Shown here: piece after piece, positions 1 to 9,912 of the stretch
Layout of the letters: every line of letters starts with the position of its first letter
Numbering within the stretch: the first letter of the stretch is position 1
Program-made: the position numbers and the translations under genes
NCBI GenBank assembly: GCA_029844215.1
Contig: CM056733.1
Coordinates: forward strand, 65,501,794 to 65,565,793
DNA from: Przewalskia tangutica
Lineage: Eukaryota > Streptophyta > Magnoliopsida > Solanales > Solanaceae
Reading direction: 5' to 3'
Length of the DNA stretch: 64,000 bases
Notes under the pieces: model-generated
The model's input: only the letters and a program-made list of their open reading frames with translations
Told to the model about the DNA's origin: nothing
The model's database searches: none

Positions 1-625
1 AATATATACAGAATATGACTGTCAATTCCGTAAGTCCTTGAAGTTTCATATTACTTGTGTTGTTTGCTAACAACATCACTATCCAGTATGTTGATCGTTT
101 TGTTTTTTTATGTCTTATTTTTTTTAATTTTAAATTCATATTGTTTTAACTTCAAAATCTCGTTAAATCTGGATTGTGATAGCCATTTAAATTTTAAAAT
201 TGAATGATGTTGTGTGCTATGTTATTCCTTTGTTTTAGGTGTAAAGATATTCAATTCATCCACACTACCTAAGTTTAAGGGGGAAGAAGTTGTAATGTGT
301 ATAAAGTATGTCATAATTGTGAAACATCCCACTTGCTTTCGTCTAGTTACATCAAGTCACCACCGATTCAAATCCATGGAAGCCCAAGGATCAAAAACAC
401 ATTTTTTCAAATCAAATCTTCCATAAAATCTCAAACTCTTTTAAACTCTCTTCTATGTCCATTTCTCCAAAATCCTCAAACACCAAAGAAAACACTACAA
501 TGTCGATCGACCCATCACAGAATAAAAAGGTATACAAATACTATGTACCAATTAATAACCAAAAACCTGACCCGAAAGATTTTTTACGAGCAATGATTCT
601 TTGAGGTTCTGATGAACCATTAAAT
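1..625 (+). other. Spacer before the env-like ORF
   Basis: AT-rich sequence with only short frames (up to about 100 codons) and no recognisable domain. A pyrimidine-rich run ending in TTTTAG|G stands at about 229-239 and could be a splice acceptor ahead of the ORF. The corresponding spacer in the second SIRE copy (60953-61696) has a similar TTTTAG|G at about 61625-61631. Confidence 0.4.
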
Positions 626-2240
626 ATGAGCTACCCAAGTGACAATGATAATTCTATTGATGTTGATGCAACATCAAACTTTTCAAACCTAGGTACTAGA
701 CCTTCAACATCGACCTTTCCATCTCGAAGGTCGAAAAGGGTTTTTGAAAGCATTATTCGTGAAAATCAATCTGCTAAGAAATCCAGAGTTGAGTCGAGTT
801 TCCCTGTTGCCTCAAGCAGCAGTAGCAGCACTAACTATGATTTCAATATGTACGACACTCTAGTAACACCATCCACAGACAGTACACCAGCTGCACATGA
901 AGGTGAGGTGTCTAATAACACACCTCTAAGCATGTTTATTTCAAAGCGATTCTAAAGAACATACATAAATGTTGCTTTGAATGTTGCCTCAAATTCAAAG
1001 GCAACAAGCAAAATTCATCAGTGGAACCAGACTATGTTGCCCCAACATCCCAGGAAACACCTGTACACATATCAACAAATGACAACAATCCATAATCTGA
1101 ATCAAATTCTGATGTAATTGCTTACTCTCCCATGTTCCAAACTAAATCATTTGCTGATAATTGGAAATGGTTTAAAAATAAAATGATTAGAGCAGAGAGA
1201 GTCATTGACCTTAATTCATTCTCTGACAATGGTGTAGTTGATATTTTGAGTATCAGAAATTTATTGAGTTCTGTAACTGGGAAAAACTCCTATTGTGATA
1301 AAGTGATTAGAGTATTTTATGCTAATCTCTCACCTGTTGTTAAGAACATCAACTCAAAGAAATTTGAGAAAATGTACTTATACAACAAGGTATATAATTT
1401 TACACCAGAAATCATCAACACTACTTTAGGATTAGCCACAAATGAGAAAACTACTTAGCATAATCCCACAACTGATGAGCTAAATTCTATGATTAAATAT
1501 CTTACTGAGGGTTTGATCACAGTCTGGGCACCTCAGAGTCATGTATCCAAATTGACTGCCTTGTTCACAATCCTGCACAAGCTTGCCATATTTAACTGAC
1601 TACCTTATCTAAATGAGACTGTAGTGACTTTAGAGCAAACAACACTACTATACAAAATAGGAAATAGTGACAAAGTTAATTTAGGAACTATCATATTTGA
1701 TCATGTTGCCAATCTGGCAGAAAGGAAAATAATTTTGTCCTTCCATATCCATCCTTAATCTATCAAATCTTACTCAATCAAGGGTTTAAGATCCCAAAGA
1801 GGGATATGTTGAGTCCTGCATTGGAAGTATACTCAGTCCATAGAGCAGTGTTAAATAGTAGGGACATAATCATTGATTTGCCTTAGAAGAAGGAGAACTG
1901 GAACACAAAAACTGCATCAAATCTTGCCAACATTCCAGGTAACACAGGACAGAATCAGTTCTCCATGTCCAAAGAATGGCTACAAAAGCACATCGCTAAG
2001 CTCAATAAACAAATTGAAGAACTAGTGTGAGTCAGGGATTACTACATGGACATCCTTTCTTCACAAAAAGGGAGAGATGATGATGAAGCAGGGCCAAGTA
2101 CAGACAATGATACATGGGGAGATGACTGCTAGTGCCAAGAGATGAAGGAGATGAAGGAAAAAATGGAGCTGATTGTGGATTTTTTTGTCAAAACAGAAAG
2201 CGGCTGAAAGCTATTGTGACACAAAATAATCTAGATAAAG
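626..2240 (+). pseudogene. Env-like / plant transposon-protein-like ORF of SIRE-1, broken
   Basis: Three consecutive pieces match the ORF at 61697-63696. At 626-955 is a serine-rich basic N-terminal part with an RRSKRVFE motif (RRSTRVFE in the other copy). At 1132-1458 is the domain core with VIRVFYANL and, about 20 residues on, a YNFTPEIIN segment. At about 1555-2100 is a C-terminal part ending with a DILSSQKGRD-like segment. Stops or frame changes separate the pieces. The core resembles the env-like proteins described in plant SIRE and Athila elements and the Pfam family 'putative plant transposon protein' (Transposase_32). The molecular role of that family is unknown, and I see no signal peptide or membrane segment to support a true envelope. 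Confidence 0.65.
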
Positions 2241-2494
2241 GTGACAAGATTATGGGAATGTGATGCGAGTTGATACTTTGTTTTATGTTTTTTTGTGACT
2301 TGATGGTTTGTAATATTTTGTTGGAAACTGGAAAAATGTTCTGATCTGTAAATATTTTATTATTATGTGGAAATGAGATGACTATTGATTTTTTACTGTC
2401 TACATATGTGTTGTATGCAAGTCACGACTAATAGACATAAGTTCTATCTAACCCAATCATCGATACAAATGTACTTGGAATTCGTAACTGCATG

Positions 2495-2508
2495 TTGAGG
2501 GGGAGCAT
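2495..2508 (+). other. Purine tract 1 of SIRE-1
   Basis: TTGAGGGGGAGCAT follows the env-like ORF. An identical tract occurs at about 63958-63971 in SIRE-2. Polypurine tracts prime plus-strand DNA synthesis, but this one lies about 110 bp before the LTR, so it is probably a secondary tract. Confidence 0.55.
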
Positions 2509-2603
2509 GGACACAATCTTACTGATTTTTAGATTGTTAGGGCAACATCTATAATCAGTAGCATAGACATTTTTAGGTTTGTATGGAGGTTTGTGAAGAA
2601 AGA

Positions 2604-2618
2604 CAAAAAGAGGGAGAT
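2604..2618 (+). other. Polypurine tract next to the 3' LTR of SIRE-1
   Basis: CAAAAAGAGGGAGAT directly precedes TGTTGATG, the LTR start. Its position immediately 5' of the LTR is what is expected of the functional plus-strand primer. Confidence 0.7.
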
Positions 2619-3542
2619 TGTTGATGTTGGATGAGTGTTGTGACAACACGAGTAATCAGTCATGTCAACATCGCTTATGAACATTAGGATGTTGCCTGCA
2701 ATGTTATGATAACATCTCTATAAATAATTTTGCATATTCTTCTGGCCAAAACAATGAGTGTTACTGTGAGGTAAAAATGACCTAAGAAAACTAACCAGGA
2801 GATGTGTTTAAAACCTGAGAAAAGAAGAGGTCAAGCTTGGAAGAAAAGCGACATGAAGACCAAGTCAATATAGTTGAGGATTTCATGGAGGCTGAACCGA
2901 TCCAAGCTGCTACCTATTTCTCTCAACTTCCGCAACCAACCAGTGAGAATTTCAAGGAAGTTTCACACTATAAAGAGAGAAGAAACTTCAGAGTATCGGC
3001 ATCCAAATTATAAAGAAAAGAATCACCAAGAGAGCTATCGAGAATTCACTCCAGAAACTGGATCAAACACCACTGCCTAGAGTAGTATAACAACATCTAG
3101 TCCTAAATTACGATTGTTGCCCAGATTCTAGATTAAGCTCATTGTTGAAGCAATTGTAATGAAGATGTTGTATGTTTATTTATAGATGTTTTATCTTTAG
3201 ACTGAAGTCATCTGCGACTTTATTTTCTTGTAATTTCTTTTTATTTTATTTCTACAAATTGTAAAAAGAAATTCAATTGTAATTGTATATAATATATACA
3301 TTACTTCGGTCACTGATCATCAATGTCTATATTAATATATACCCTTGAAAATATAAACCTTGTGTCTTTTACTTTTTCCGCTGCATTTACTCTTTAAGGT
3401 TTATTATTGTTTTATCGGGTGTTGCTTCAAATGTTGGCACAACACTGAAGACAACATAAGAAATTGTTCAACTTTTCAACTTTCGAATCTTTATTTTTAC
3501 TACGTTTATTTGCTTATCCGTAGCCTCAGACCTAACACAACA
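2619..3542 (+). repeat. 3' LTR of SIRE-1 (924 bp)
   Basis: Begins TGTTGATGTT after a polypurine tract and ends CAACA at 3542, giving TG...CA termini. A TATAAATA box lies at 2719-2726, about 100 bp in, which would place U3 in the first 130 bp or so. The partner LTR is outside the window, so the ends rest on termini and tract position only. Confidence 0.65.
2719..2726 (+). promoter_or_regulatory. TATA box in SIRE-1 LTR
   Basis: TATAAATA sits about 100 bp inside the LTR, a suitable place for its RNA polymerase II promoter. Sequence match only. Confidence 0.4.
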
Positions 3543-3792
3543 GATAGATATTCAAGGTATTTGGAAAAGGGTTACTCGAAATACAAAGGGTTTAGGTTGT
3601 AGATAACTGATTATGGTTGTAATGCTGCTTTGATCTATCGTATTTGGAAGGCACGTACCACTGCCTTGTGGGAGCATAGAGTTGTACAACCTTCATTAGT
3701 TGCTACTCAGATCAATATGAAGTGCATTTACAGAAAGGAATGTTTTTTACAAAGAAAGCAAAATAGTATAGCCAAATTATGGATAGATATTA
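3543..3792 (+). pseudogene. Probable LINE (non-LTR retrotransposon) C-terminal tail
   Basis: One reading gives a short coding-like stretch: a segment of the form AALIYRIWKARTTALWEHRV, then a Q-I-K-M-type segment and a closing LWIDI. Tryptophan-rich tails of this kind (IW.AR....W) are common at the C-terminus of plant L1 reverse-transcriptase ORFs. There is one stop near 3601. The piece is cut by the insertion of element G, whose TSD is TATTA. No reverse transcriptase motif is present, so the assignment is tentative. Confidence 0.4.
3788..3792. repeat. Left TSD of element G (TATTA)
   Basis: TATTA directly precedes the TG of the G 5' LTR and is repeated exactly at 13441-13445 directly after the CA of the G 3' LTR. 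Five base pairs is the size made by copia integrases. Confidence 0.75.
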
Positions 3793-4230
3793 TGTTGGAA
3801 ATTTATTAACGTGAAATAAAGTTTATCCTATTATTTGTGACTCGAACAATTGGAGCCCCACACTTCGAAAACGTCATTTTCACATTCGTACACACATTGT
3901 ACCAAAGATCATAAATTTCTTAGTGAAAGAGATATTGATACGTAAATAAAATGTTTGAGACATGAAATGATAGATGGTTGTTGGCCAAACGATGAGTGTT
4001 TCACGTTGGTAAATGAAGGGAGAAGTGTATGACGTGTAAAAGATGAAATGAGTCAGAAATCATTGCGGAGCTGCAAAGGGCCGCGGCGCAGAACTGTGGC
4101 AGAATGGTCGACGGAAGACGGATTTTTTTTTACTTTTGGGCTGGTTTTGGAGCATTGATCCTCCATTACTTGGCACTTGAATTCGGCCATTGTAACTCAC
4201 AATATTAAGACATTATATGTACTAGTTCTA
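3793..4230 (+). repeat. 5' LTR of G, truncated
   Basis: Clearly homologous to the 3' LTR (12388-13440), with shared blocks such as the 'gactcgaacaattgg' region and 'gatcctccattact' near 4160. Similarity fades at about 4230, so only the first 440 or so of 1053 bp remain. The part with the TATA box is missing. Divergence between the two LTRs is obvious by eye, which means an old insertion. Confidence 0.75.
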
Positions 4231-4640
4231 GAAAGATGTTTGCCAGCAGATATGATCTCAAATCTGGTTGTGGGTTTCTTGTTGAAACAAGTTCTGCTCT
4301 GTCAACAATCGTGTTTTAAGATATGGTCCTAGTTTTTGGTCTCTCTTTGACGATAGTTATAGATATGTTTCCATCAAATGGGAGATCTCTGTTGCTGATC
4401 CTGAATTTGAAGATACTGCTGATAGTCATGATGGCAAGGCTAAGTATCAAGGAAGAGTTATTGTCACCGCTCCTGAAAGTGGTGGAAACAAGCGTTCACG
4501 AGAGGTTGAGGATGTCACCGGAACATGAGGAGAATGATGAAGATGATGTTCCATCTTATAGTAGAAAGCCTCCATCTTATGGTAAGGAGGATTTGGACAC
4601 GTGACTGACATGGGCCAGATTCCAAAGGTATAAGTTAATT
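4231..4640 (+). pseudogene. Coding-like fragment of unknown origin inside G
   Basis: This stretch lies where the rest of the 5' LTR and leader should be and is not LTR-like. From 4318 a frame reads as ordinary soluble protein for about 65 codons, with the segments FDDSYRYVSIKWEISVADPE and GKAKYQGRVIVTAPESGG. It then shifts frame into an acidic stretch ending RKPPSYGKEDLDT. Near 4624 there is AAAG|GTATAAG, a plausible splice donor, followed by T/A-rich intron-like DNA. I do not recognise the protein. It could be a captured host exon or a leftover of an older insertion. Confidence 0.4.
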
Positions 4641-5445
4641 ATTCTTCCTTGTAAAAAATGAGATTAAAAGAGAATTTCTGAATAAAAGTGAATAAAGCAA
4701 GGCTAGAAATCTGAAGTGTTTTCATTAAAACATATATTTCCTACACTTTAAAATCAGAAGTTTAATCTCACTTTCCTTCCCGTTTATGATTGGACTGTTG
4801 TGAACAACGGCTTAAAAGTCATGGACTTAGGTTGTAATAACATTGGAATTATGGACAATACTAAGTAGGTGATAAGAATTAGCATGGGCACCAATCACAA
4901 GGGAAAAGGACTAGAGTACTAAAGACAAGGACTAGAGGACTAGAGACAAACTTGTCACCGTTTCCGACAGAGGATCCATATTTTGACAAGATAGTATAGG
5001 ACACTCAGTCATATAGAGCATACGGGGGACATGAGTGGGTCAAAGTTTCCAGATCTTTCATGCCCGGAAGGCCAAAATAAAGGCATAAAAGAAATTAGAC
5101 CCTCAGTTTGCCAAGGCAACTGGAGTGGACCAGAGTATCTAGATCACATGTAATCCGGTTACGCCCTTACCAAGTTATACATGTCCCAAAATTGGTTTCA
5201 AGGACGCTGTTGGTCAAACTGACTTGAGTCTAGTCTAACAGGTCTGTAATAACCAAGGATGGTATAGTATGTCTGTAGCCAATAAGTGATATATTTGTAA
5301 TCTGTGCATCTATGCCATCATAGATTAAGACACGTTATATAGAAAGTCATTCAAAAACTAACTAAATTGAGATTGTTGCCGTCTGTCGACATAAACCCTC
5401 AAAATGAGTATGAGGTAGGCGAAGAGGCAAAATCATCTTTCCATT
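4641..5445. other. Decayed internal sequence of G, nothing recognisable
   Basis: No frame above about 60 codons and no motif I can name. By position it should hold remnants of the leader, gag and protease of element G. The first 150 bp look intron-like. Confidence 0.4.
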
Positions 5446-5729
5446 ATGTCAAAAGGAATAGCGAAAGAAGCATCGCTCCTCTATAACTTGGTAACACCTA
5501 CATGGGTGATTTTAAGCTTGTACGAAATAGAAGGGGGATACAAGCACGTTGTGACCTCCATTGACGATAGTACAACGTATTGGTTCTTTTGTTTGTTGAA
5601 AAGCAAAGATGAAGCTGTTGAAGCAGATGAGCACTACAAAGTAGAAATTTGAAAAGCCTACGGATTGAGGAATTCGTAGGGATAGAGGGGGGAGAATGTG
5701 AAGCATCGTTCATCAAATGACTGCTCCTT
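5446..5729 (+). pseudogene. Integrase fragment of G, N-terminal part of the catalytic core
   Basis: The frame 5446-5652 reads through the start of a copia integrase core. It has the segment GGYKHVVTSIDDSTTYWFF, equivalent to the usual GG..YF.TF.DD.SRY block containing a catalytic Asp region, followed by LLKSKDEA. A stop follows, and weak similarity continues to 5729, where the APY(T/S)PQ motif is cut by the solo LTR insertion. The second catalytic Asp region is poorly preserved. Confidence 0.65.
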
Positions 5730-5734
5730 ACTCA
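5730..5734. repeat. Left TSD of solo LTR (ACTCA)
   Basis: ACTCA lies directly before the first base of the solo LTR and is repeated exactly at 9908-9912. Confidence 0.9.
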
Positions 5735-6632
5735 TGTCACGCCCCGAACCCCGAGCCCGTGACTGGTGCCCTACCTGGGCACCCTTCTACCTTAACTATA
5801 CAAGTAAACTGCGGAACTTAAATAACACCTCATTTTTCTTTTTTAAAACATACGTACGTGCTAGGGCAAGGCCGACAAGGCTGCCATATAATATACATAA
5901 CCAAAAGACACTACACTGAACACGAGTCCAATCCCACATATGAATACAGACCTCTAGGAGTTAAACTGAACTATGACGGGACAAGGCCCCGCCGTACCCA
6001 TAAATGTACAAAAGCTCAGATCGGCGGACTATACCGAAATGATAAACTCACGAACAAAGGAGCTATCCAAAACTCGAAAGGCGGTCCTACACTGACGATC
6101 ACCAAATGCGTACCTAAACTGCGGCATGAACGCAGCCCGGGCGAGGTCGATGAAGAATGTACCAAGTATGTGCACGATGAAATGCGTAATAAAATCATAA
6201 TCTAAATAAAGCAGAGACATGTATGATATCCAACCTACAAGACATAACACATAAGCAAATATATCTAGTCGGGACGCAGCCTCAAAGTCATTACTCAAAT
6301 ATAACCATGGGTCTCACGCCCATAATATCAATCATGCCCGTGGAATCCTTCCTCACTGCCGGCAGTCCATGATGTAATAACACACATAAAGATACATGAA
6401 CACCAAGTCCTACCTGTGTCCTAAATACCTCGTGGTCTCATGCCCTAATCCTACCTCGTAAAGCATGACCATGTGGTAACACAAACAACCGGGACATATA
6501 TGATACTCAAAATACAACACCTCAGGCCTTACTACAATGAGAGTAAACGGAGTATCCTTACCATATAAAAATAGGAAGCTCATGATCGAGCGGGACCATC
6601 CGCTCACGGATTATCCAAAGAATCCTATTCCT

Positions 6633-6890
6633 GGGACTATTTCACCCGCATAGGTCGCGTGGACCCGCGTGAGGTATTCCTCGCATAGGCTGGACCCGCC
6701 CGCATGGGACTATTTCACCCGCATAAGCCCTTTCGGACCCGCATGAGGTATTCCTCGCATAGGACTATTTCACCCGCATAAGCCCTTACGGACTCGCATG
6801 AGGTATTCCTCGCATAGGCTGGACCCGCCCGCATGGGACTATTTCACCCGCATAAGCCCTACGGACTCGCATGAGGTATTCCTCGCATCG
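6633..6890. repeat. 73-74 bp minisatellite inside the solo LTR
   Basis: The block starting GGGACTATTTCACCCGCATA recurs at 6633, 6706, about 6761 and 6835. Spacings are 73, about 55 and 74 bp, so one unit is shortened. It is richer in GC than the surrounding LTR. Element F's LTRs have a GC-rich 65-80 bp minisatellite in a comparable position near their 3' end. Confidence 0.85.
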
Positions 6891-7008
6891 TGGGTAGCAA
6901 ATCCACGGAATTATGCAAATGCCACAAACCCGGGGAATGACCCCGAAACGACTGATATATCAATAGCACACAACCGGCTATTTCCAGCACACATAGGCAA
7001 TTCTCAAT

Positions 7009-7600
7009 TAACAAGCCAAAGTACTTATCAAGGCATACTTAGACAAATCCTCAATTTATCAAGCCAAAGTACTAATCAAGGCATTCATAGAATAATTCTC
7101 TTTTAACAAGTCAAAGTACTTATCATGGCACACTTAGACAAATCCTCAATTTATCAAGCCAAAGTACTAATCAAGGCATACATAGAATAATTCTCTTTTA
7201 ACAAGTCAAAGTACTTATCATGGCACACTTAGACAAATCCTCAATTTATCAAGCCAAAGTACAAATCAAGGCATACATAGAATAATTCTCTTTTAACAAG
7301 TCAAAGTACTTATCATGGCACACTTAGACAAATCCTCAATTTATCAAGCCAAAGTACTAATCAAGGCATACATAGAATAATTCTCTTTTAACAAGTCAAA
7401 GTACTTATCATGGCACACTTAGACAAATCCTCAATTTATCAAGCCAAAGTACTAATCAAGGCATACATAGAATAATTCTCTTTTAACAAGTCAAAGTACT
7501 TATCATGGCACACTTAGACAGATTCTCAATTTATCAAGCCAAAGTACTAATCAAGGCATACATAGAATAATTCTCTTTTAACAAGTCAAAGTACTACGTA
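7009..7600. repeat. 95 bp tandem repeat built from two 47-48 bp halves
   Basis: The block ending TATCATGGCACACTTAGACA recurs at an exact 95 bp spacing (GG of TGGCAC at 7127, 7222, 7317, 7412 and 7507). There are about six units, nearly identical to each other. Each unit consists of two diverged halves beginning CAAG(C/T)CAAAGTACT, so the array is a higher-order dimer. It lies wholly inside the solo LTR. Confidence 0.92.
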
Positions 7601-9907
7601 CGTACATTCTTTTATAAAAGACTCCTTTCTATGTAAAGCCCCAAGATACTAACACCCGTAGTATCAATGCGTGTCTATTTTTCAAAGTAAGTTACTATAC
7701 GTTTAGAAAACTCATTTCAAGGCTTGAAATCAAGTAACTTCAAATTTTCACAATCTTGGCAACTTATGCCCTTTTATCAAAATAGACAACTTTCTAAATC
7801 TTCCATAAAGCCGTTATAACCAACTTCCCATAAAGCCGTTATAACCCTTTATGGTTTTAAACGTATCCATTCCTTTAATAACCAAGAGACTTATGCTATT
7901 AAAAACCAAGTATCACATACTTACAAATCAAGTTCTTAACTTTCAAAACACTTCAAGTCTCTTAATATATAGAAAACAAGTTTCTTCTACTTTTAAACCT
8001 CAAGTAACTCACTCCTTTGAAACAAGTTACTTCTCTTAAAACATGTCATTTCTCCTCTTTTAAATCAAATAAGTAAATCACTCATTGACTCCCCTAAAGT
8101 CATTATAATGACCTTTATGTTTTAGAATTAAGGCACTAGCCAAAAGATTTGGAAACCACTTCCTTTTTAAGACTCCATGTACTTTAAGTAAAATACCTTC
8201 ACTTTTAAGAATCCAAACTTCATCAAGAAAATGGATTATACAACTTACAATCTAAACATCAAAGTACAATCAAGGAAGTACATAGAACAAATTCTATTCT
8301 AGGCAATCCAAATACAACCAAGGAATGGATCATTTAAGGAGTAGAACATACTTTCTTAATCTTAAGGAATCATGCTAGAAGAGGAGATAGTTCACATACC
8401 TTTTCGGCTAAATCCTCAAGCTAAGCCGAATACGCCGTACGTAGAAGTGTCAACCTAAAATGGTCACAATAAGACTATCAACTTCTAGTCTCTATGTAGA
8501 ATAATACTAAGTATTTAGTCTCTAATTCTACGGAAAATCGGGCAGCACTTCCTTTGTTTCTACTCACTTTGCCACCTTTTTCAAGGCCGAATACAATAAC
8601 CAACAAGCCACATTTAAGGCTCCAAACAACATCCAAACAAAGGGGATTACACGCCTTACACTACGTGTAAAATTCCGTCCCACAATTCATACGAAATAGT
8701 ATAATACTTCACTAGCCATTCTCGGCCAACATATAGAGCTACACTAAGCCTCTTTTCCAAATTCTCTTCCAATCCAAGTTCTAAGGTCTAACATGTTATA
8801 TAGTTATAAATAACTTCAACAACTACAATTTTCTTCTTTATACAACATGCGACGCTTAGATTAATAATCGACTTGAATTGTAATCTTAAAGCTAAACATG
8901 CTAGTTTTCGGATTAGGGTTCCAATAGCCCATAAACATATCAAACTTCATACTATATAACACATGCTTGCTAAAATCCATAGCTACAACAATAAGTAAGT
9001 CTTAACTAATAAAACGACAAAATTTATACCTTTCCAAGCCCTTAAAATTTCCAAGATCCAAAGTCGCGCCTTAGAAATTCTTAGCTCCTTTCCTTAGGTT
9101 CCAATCCGCTCCAAGCACTCCTTAGAGGCCTATGAAGAACCCATCTTCAAGTTCCAACTTCAAAGTTGAAGAACTCCCTTAGTTTCCGCCTTGCGACTAA
9201 CGTGAAAACTCCGTTTTTCCGAAATCTTTCTATTGAGATAACCTTACAATACCCTTGGGGACATTGGGTTAAAGTATTGTGGCTAATGGATCAAAACTAC
9301 AAAATTTTTGTGTGGGAGACTATGCAAACCCGAGAGGTTCTCTTTGAAGAACACAAATGTTCTCTATTTTTCTAAGTGTAAAATGAGCTTGTTTTGCTAC
9401 TAGTTAGTATATAACACATATCGAGGGCTTAGACTTAAACAAATGGGTGGCTAAGATGAATTTCACTTGGATCAAGCCTAGGTGGACAAGTTGACTTGTC
9501 AACAATCTCAAGCTCTTAATTAGCAAGACTTATCATCTACATAGGTCAAATGACCATAAAACCCTTGCAAATTTCGTCCAACATCAAGTGGGGGAGGTGC
9601 CACGTGTTGCCCTCCCATTCGTCCATAAAATTCCGTAACCCTCGTGGGCCCCACAAAAATGTAAAATTCCTCGGGTGGGCCCCACATGACCAAATCCGTA
9701 CAAGTAAAATTCCATAATGTTAATAAGTCCCATACTCTTTAAATAATGTATTTTGAGAATCCAATTCTCAATAACGAACATTTTTCCTTTCCGACATCCG
9801 GAAGATTTCCCGTCGGAAAAACAATTCTTCCTTTCGTACATATTTCCAAGTCTTGTGTTCCTTACGTACCTTCAATTACACATGTCCTGAACCTACCGGG
9901 TGTAACA

Positions 9908-9912
9908 ACTCA
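9908..9912. repeat. Right TSD of solo LTR (ACTCA)
   Basis: Exact copy of 5730-5734, directly after the LTR end at 9907. Confidence 0.9.

Larger units (their letters stand above)
1..3542 (+). mobile_element. SIRE-type Ty1/copia element, 3' part only (SIRE-1)
   Basis: This is the 3' end of a large copia element whose pol region lies left of the window. Visible in order are a spacer, a broken env-like ORF, a purine tract ending near 2508, a second purine tract at 2604-2618, and a 924 bp LTR (2619-3542). An additional ORF after pol with two purine tracts is typical of the SIRE/Maximus lineage. The same layout recurs at 58239-64000 in the same orientation, where RT and RNase H are visible, and that copy supports the assignment. 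The reading frames carry several stops, so this copy is dead. Confidence 0.75.
5735..9907 (-). mobile_element. Solo LTR of a Del/Tekay-like Ty3/gypsy element (4173 bp)
   Basis: On the minus strand it starts TGTTACACCCGG (at 9907) and ends ...GGCGTGACA (at 5735), with perfect 5 bp duplications ACTCA on both sides. Removing it and one ACTCA rejoins the copia integrase motif APYSPQ of element G, an internal proof of both ends. It contains no coding region. It shares a motif with the LTRs of element F: the TTATAACGGCTTTATGGG block, twice on the minus strand at 7803-7850 and once on the plus strand at 49953-49970. It also shares the closing GGGTGCCC..AGGCACC region. Two minisatellites lie inside. 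A solo LTR is the usual product of recombination between the two LTRs of one element. Confidence 0.92.

Noticed and set aside
5858..6205. 115-codon frame on the plus strand
   Set aside because: It lies within the non-coding solo LTR, in antisense, with several overlapping frames on the other strand and no recognisable domain.
7009..7600. Regular 95 bp repeat considered as CRISPR-like array
   Set aside because: The units are identical throughout with no unique spacers, in plant DNA and inside an LTR. It is a minisatellite.
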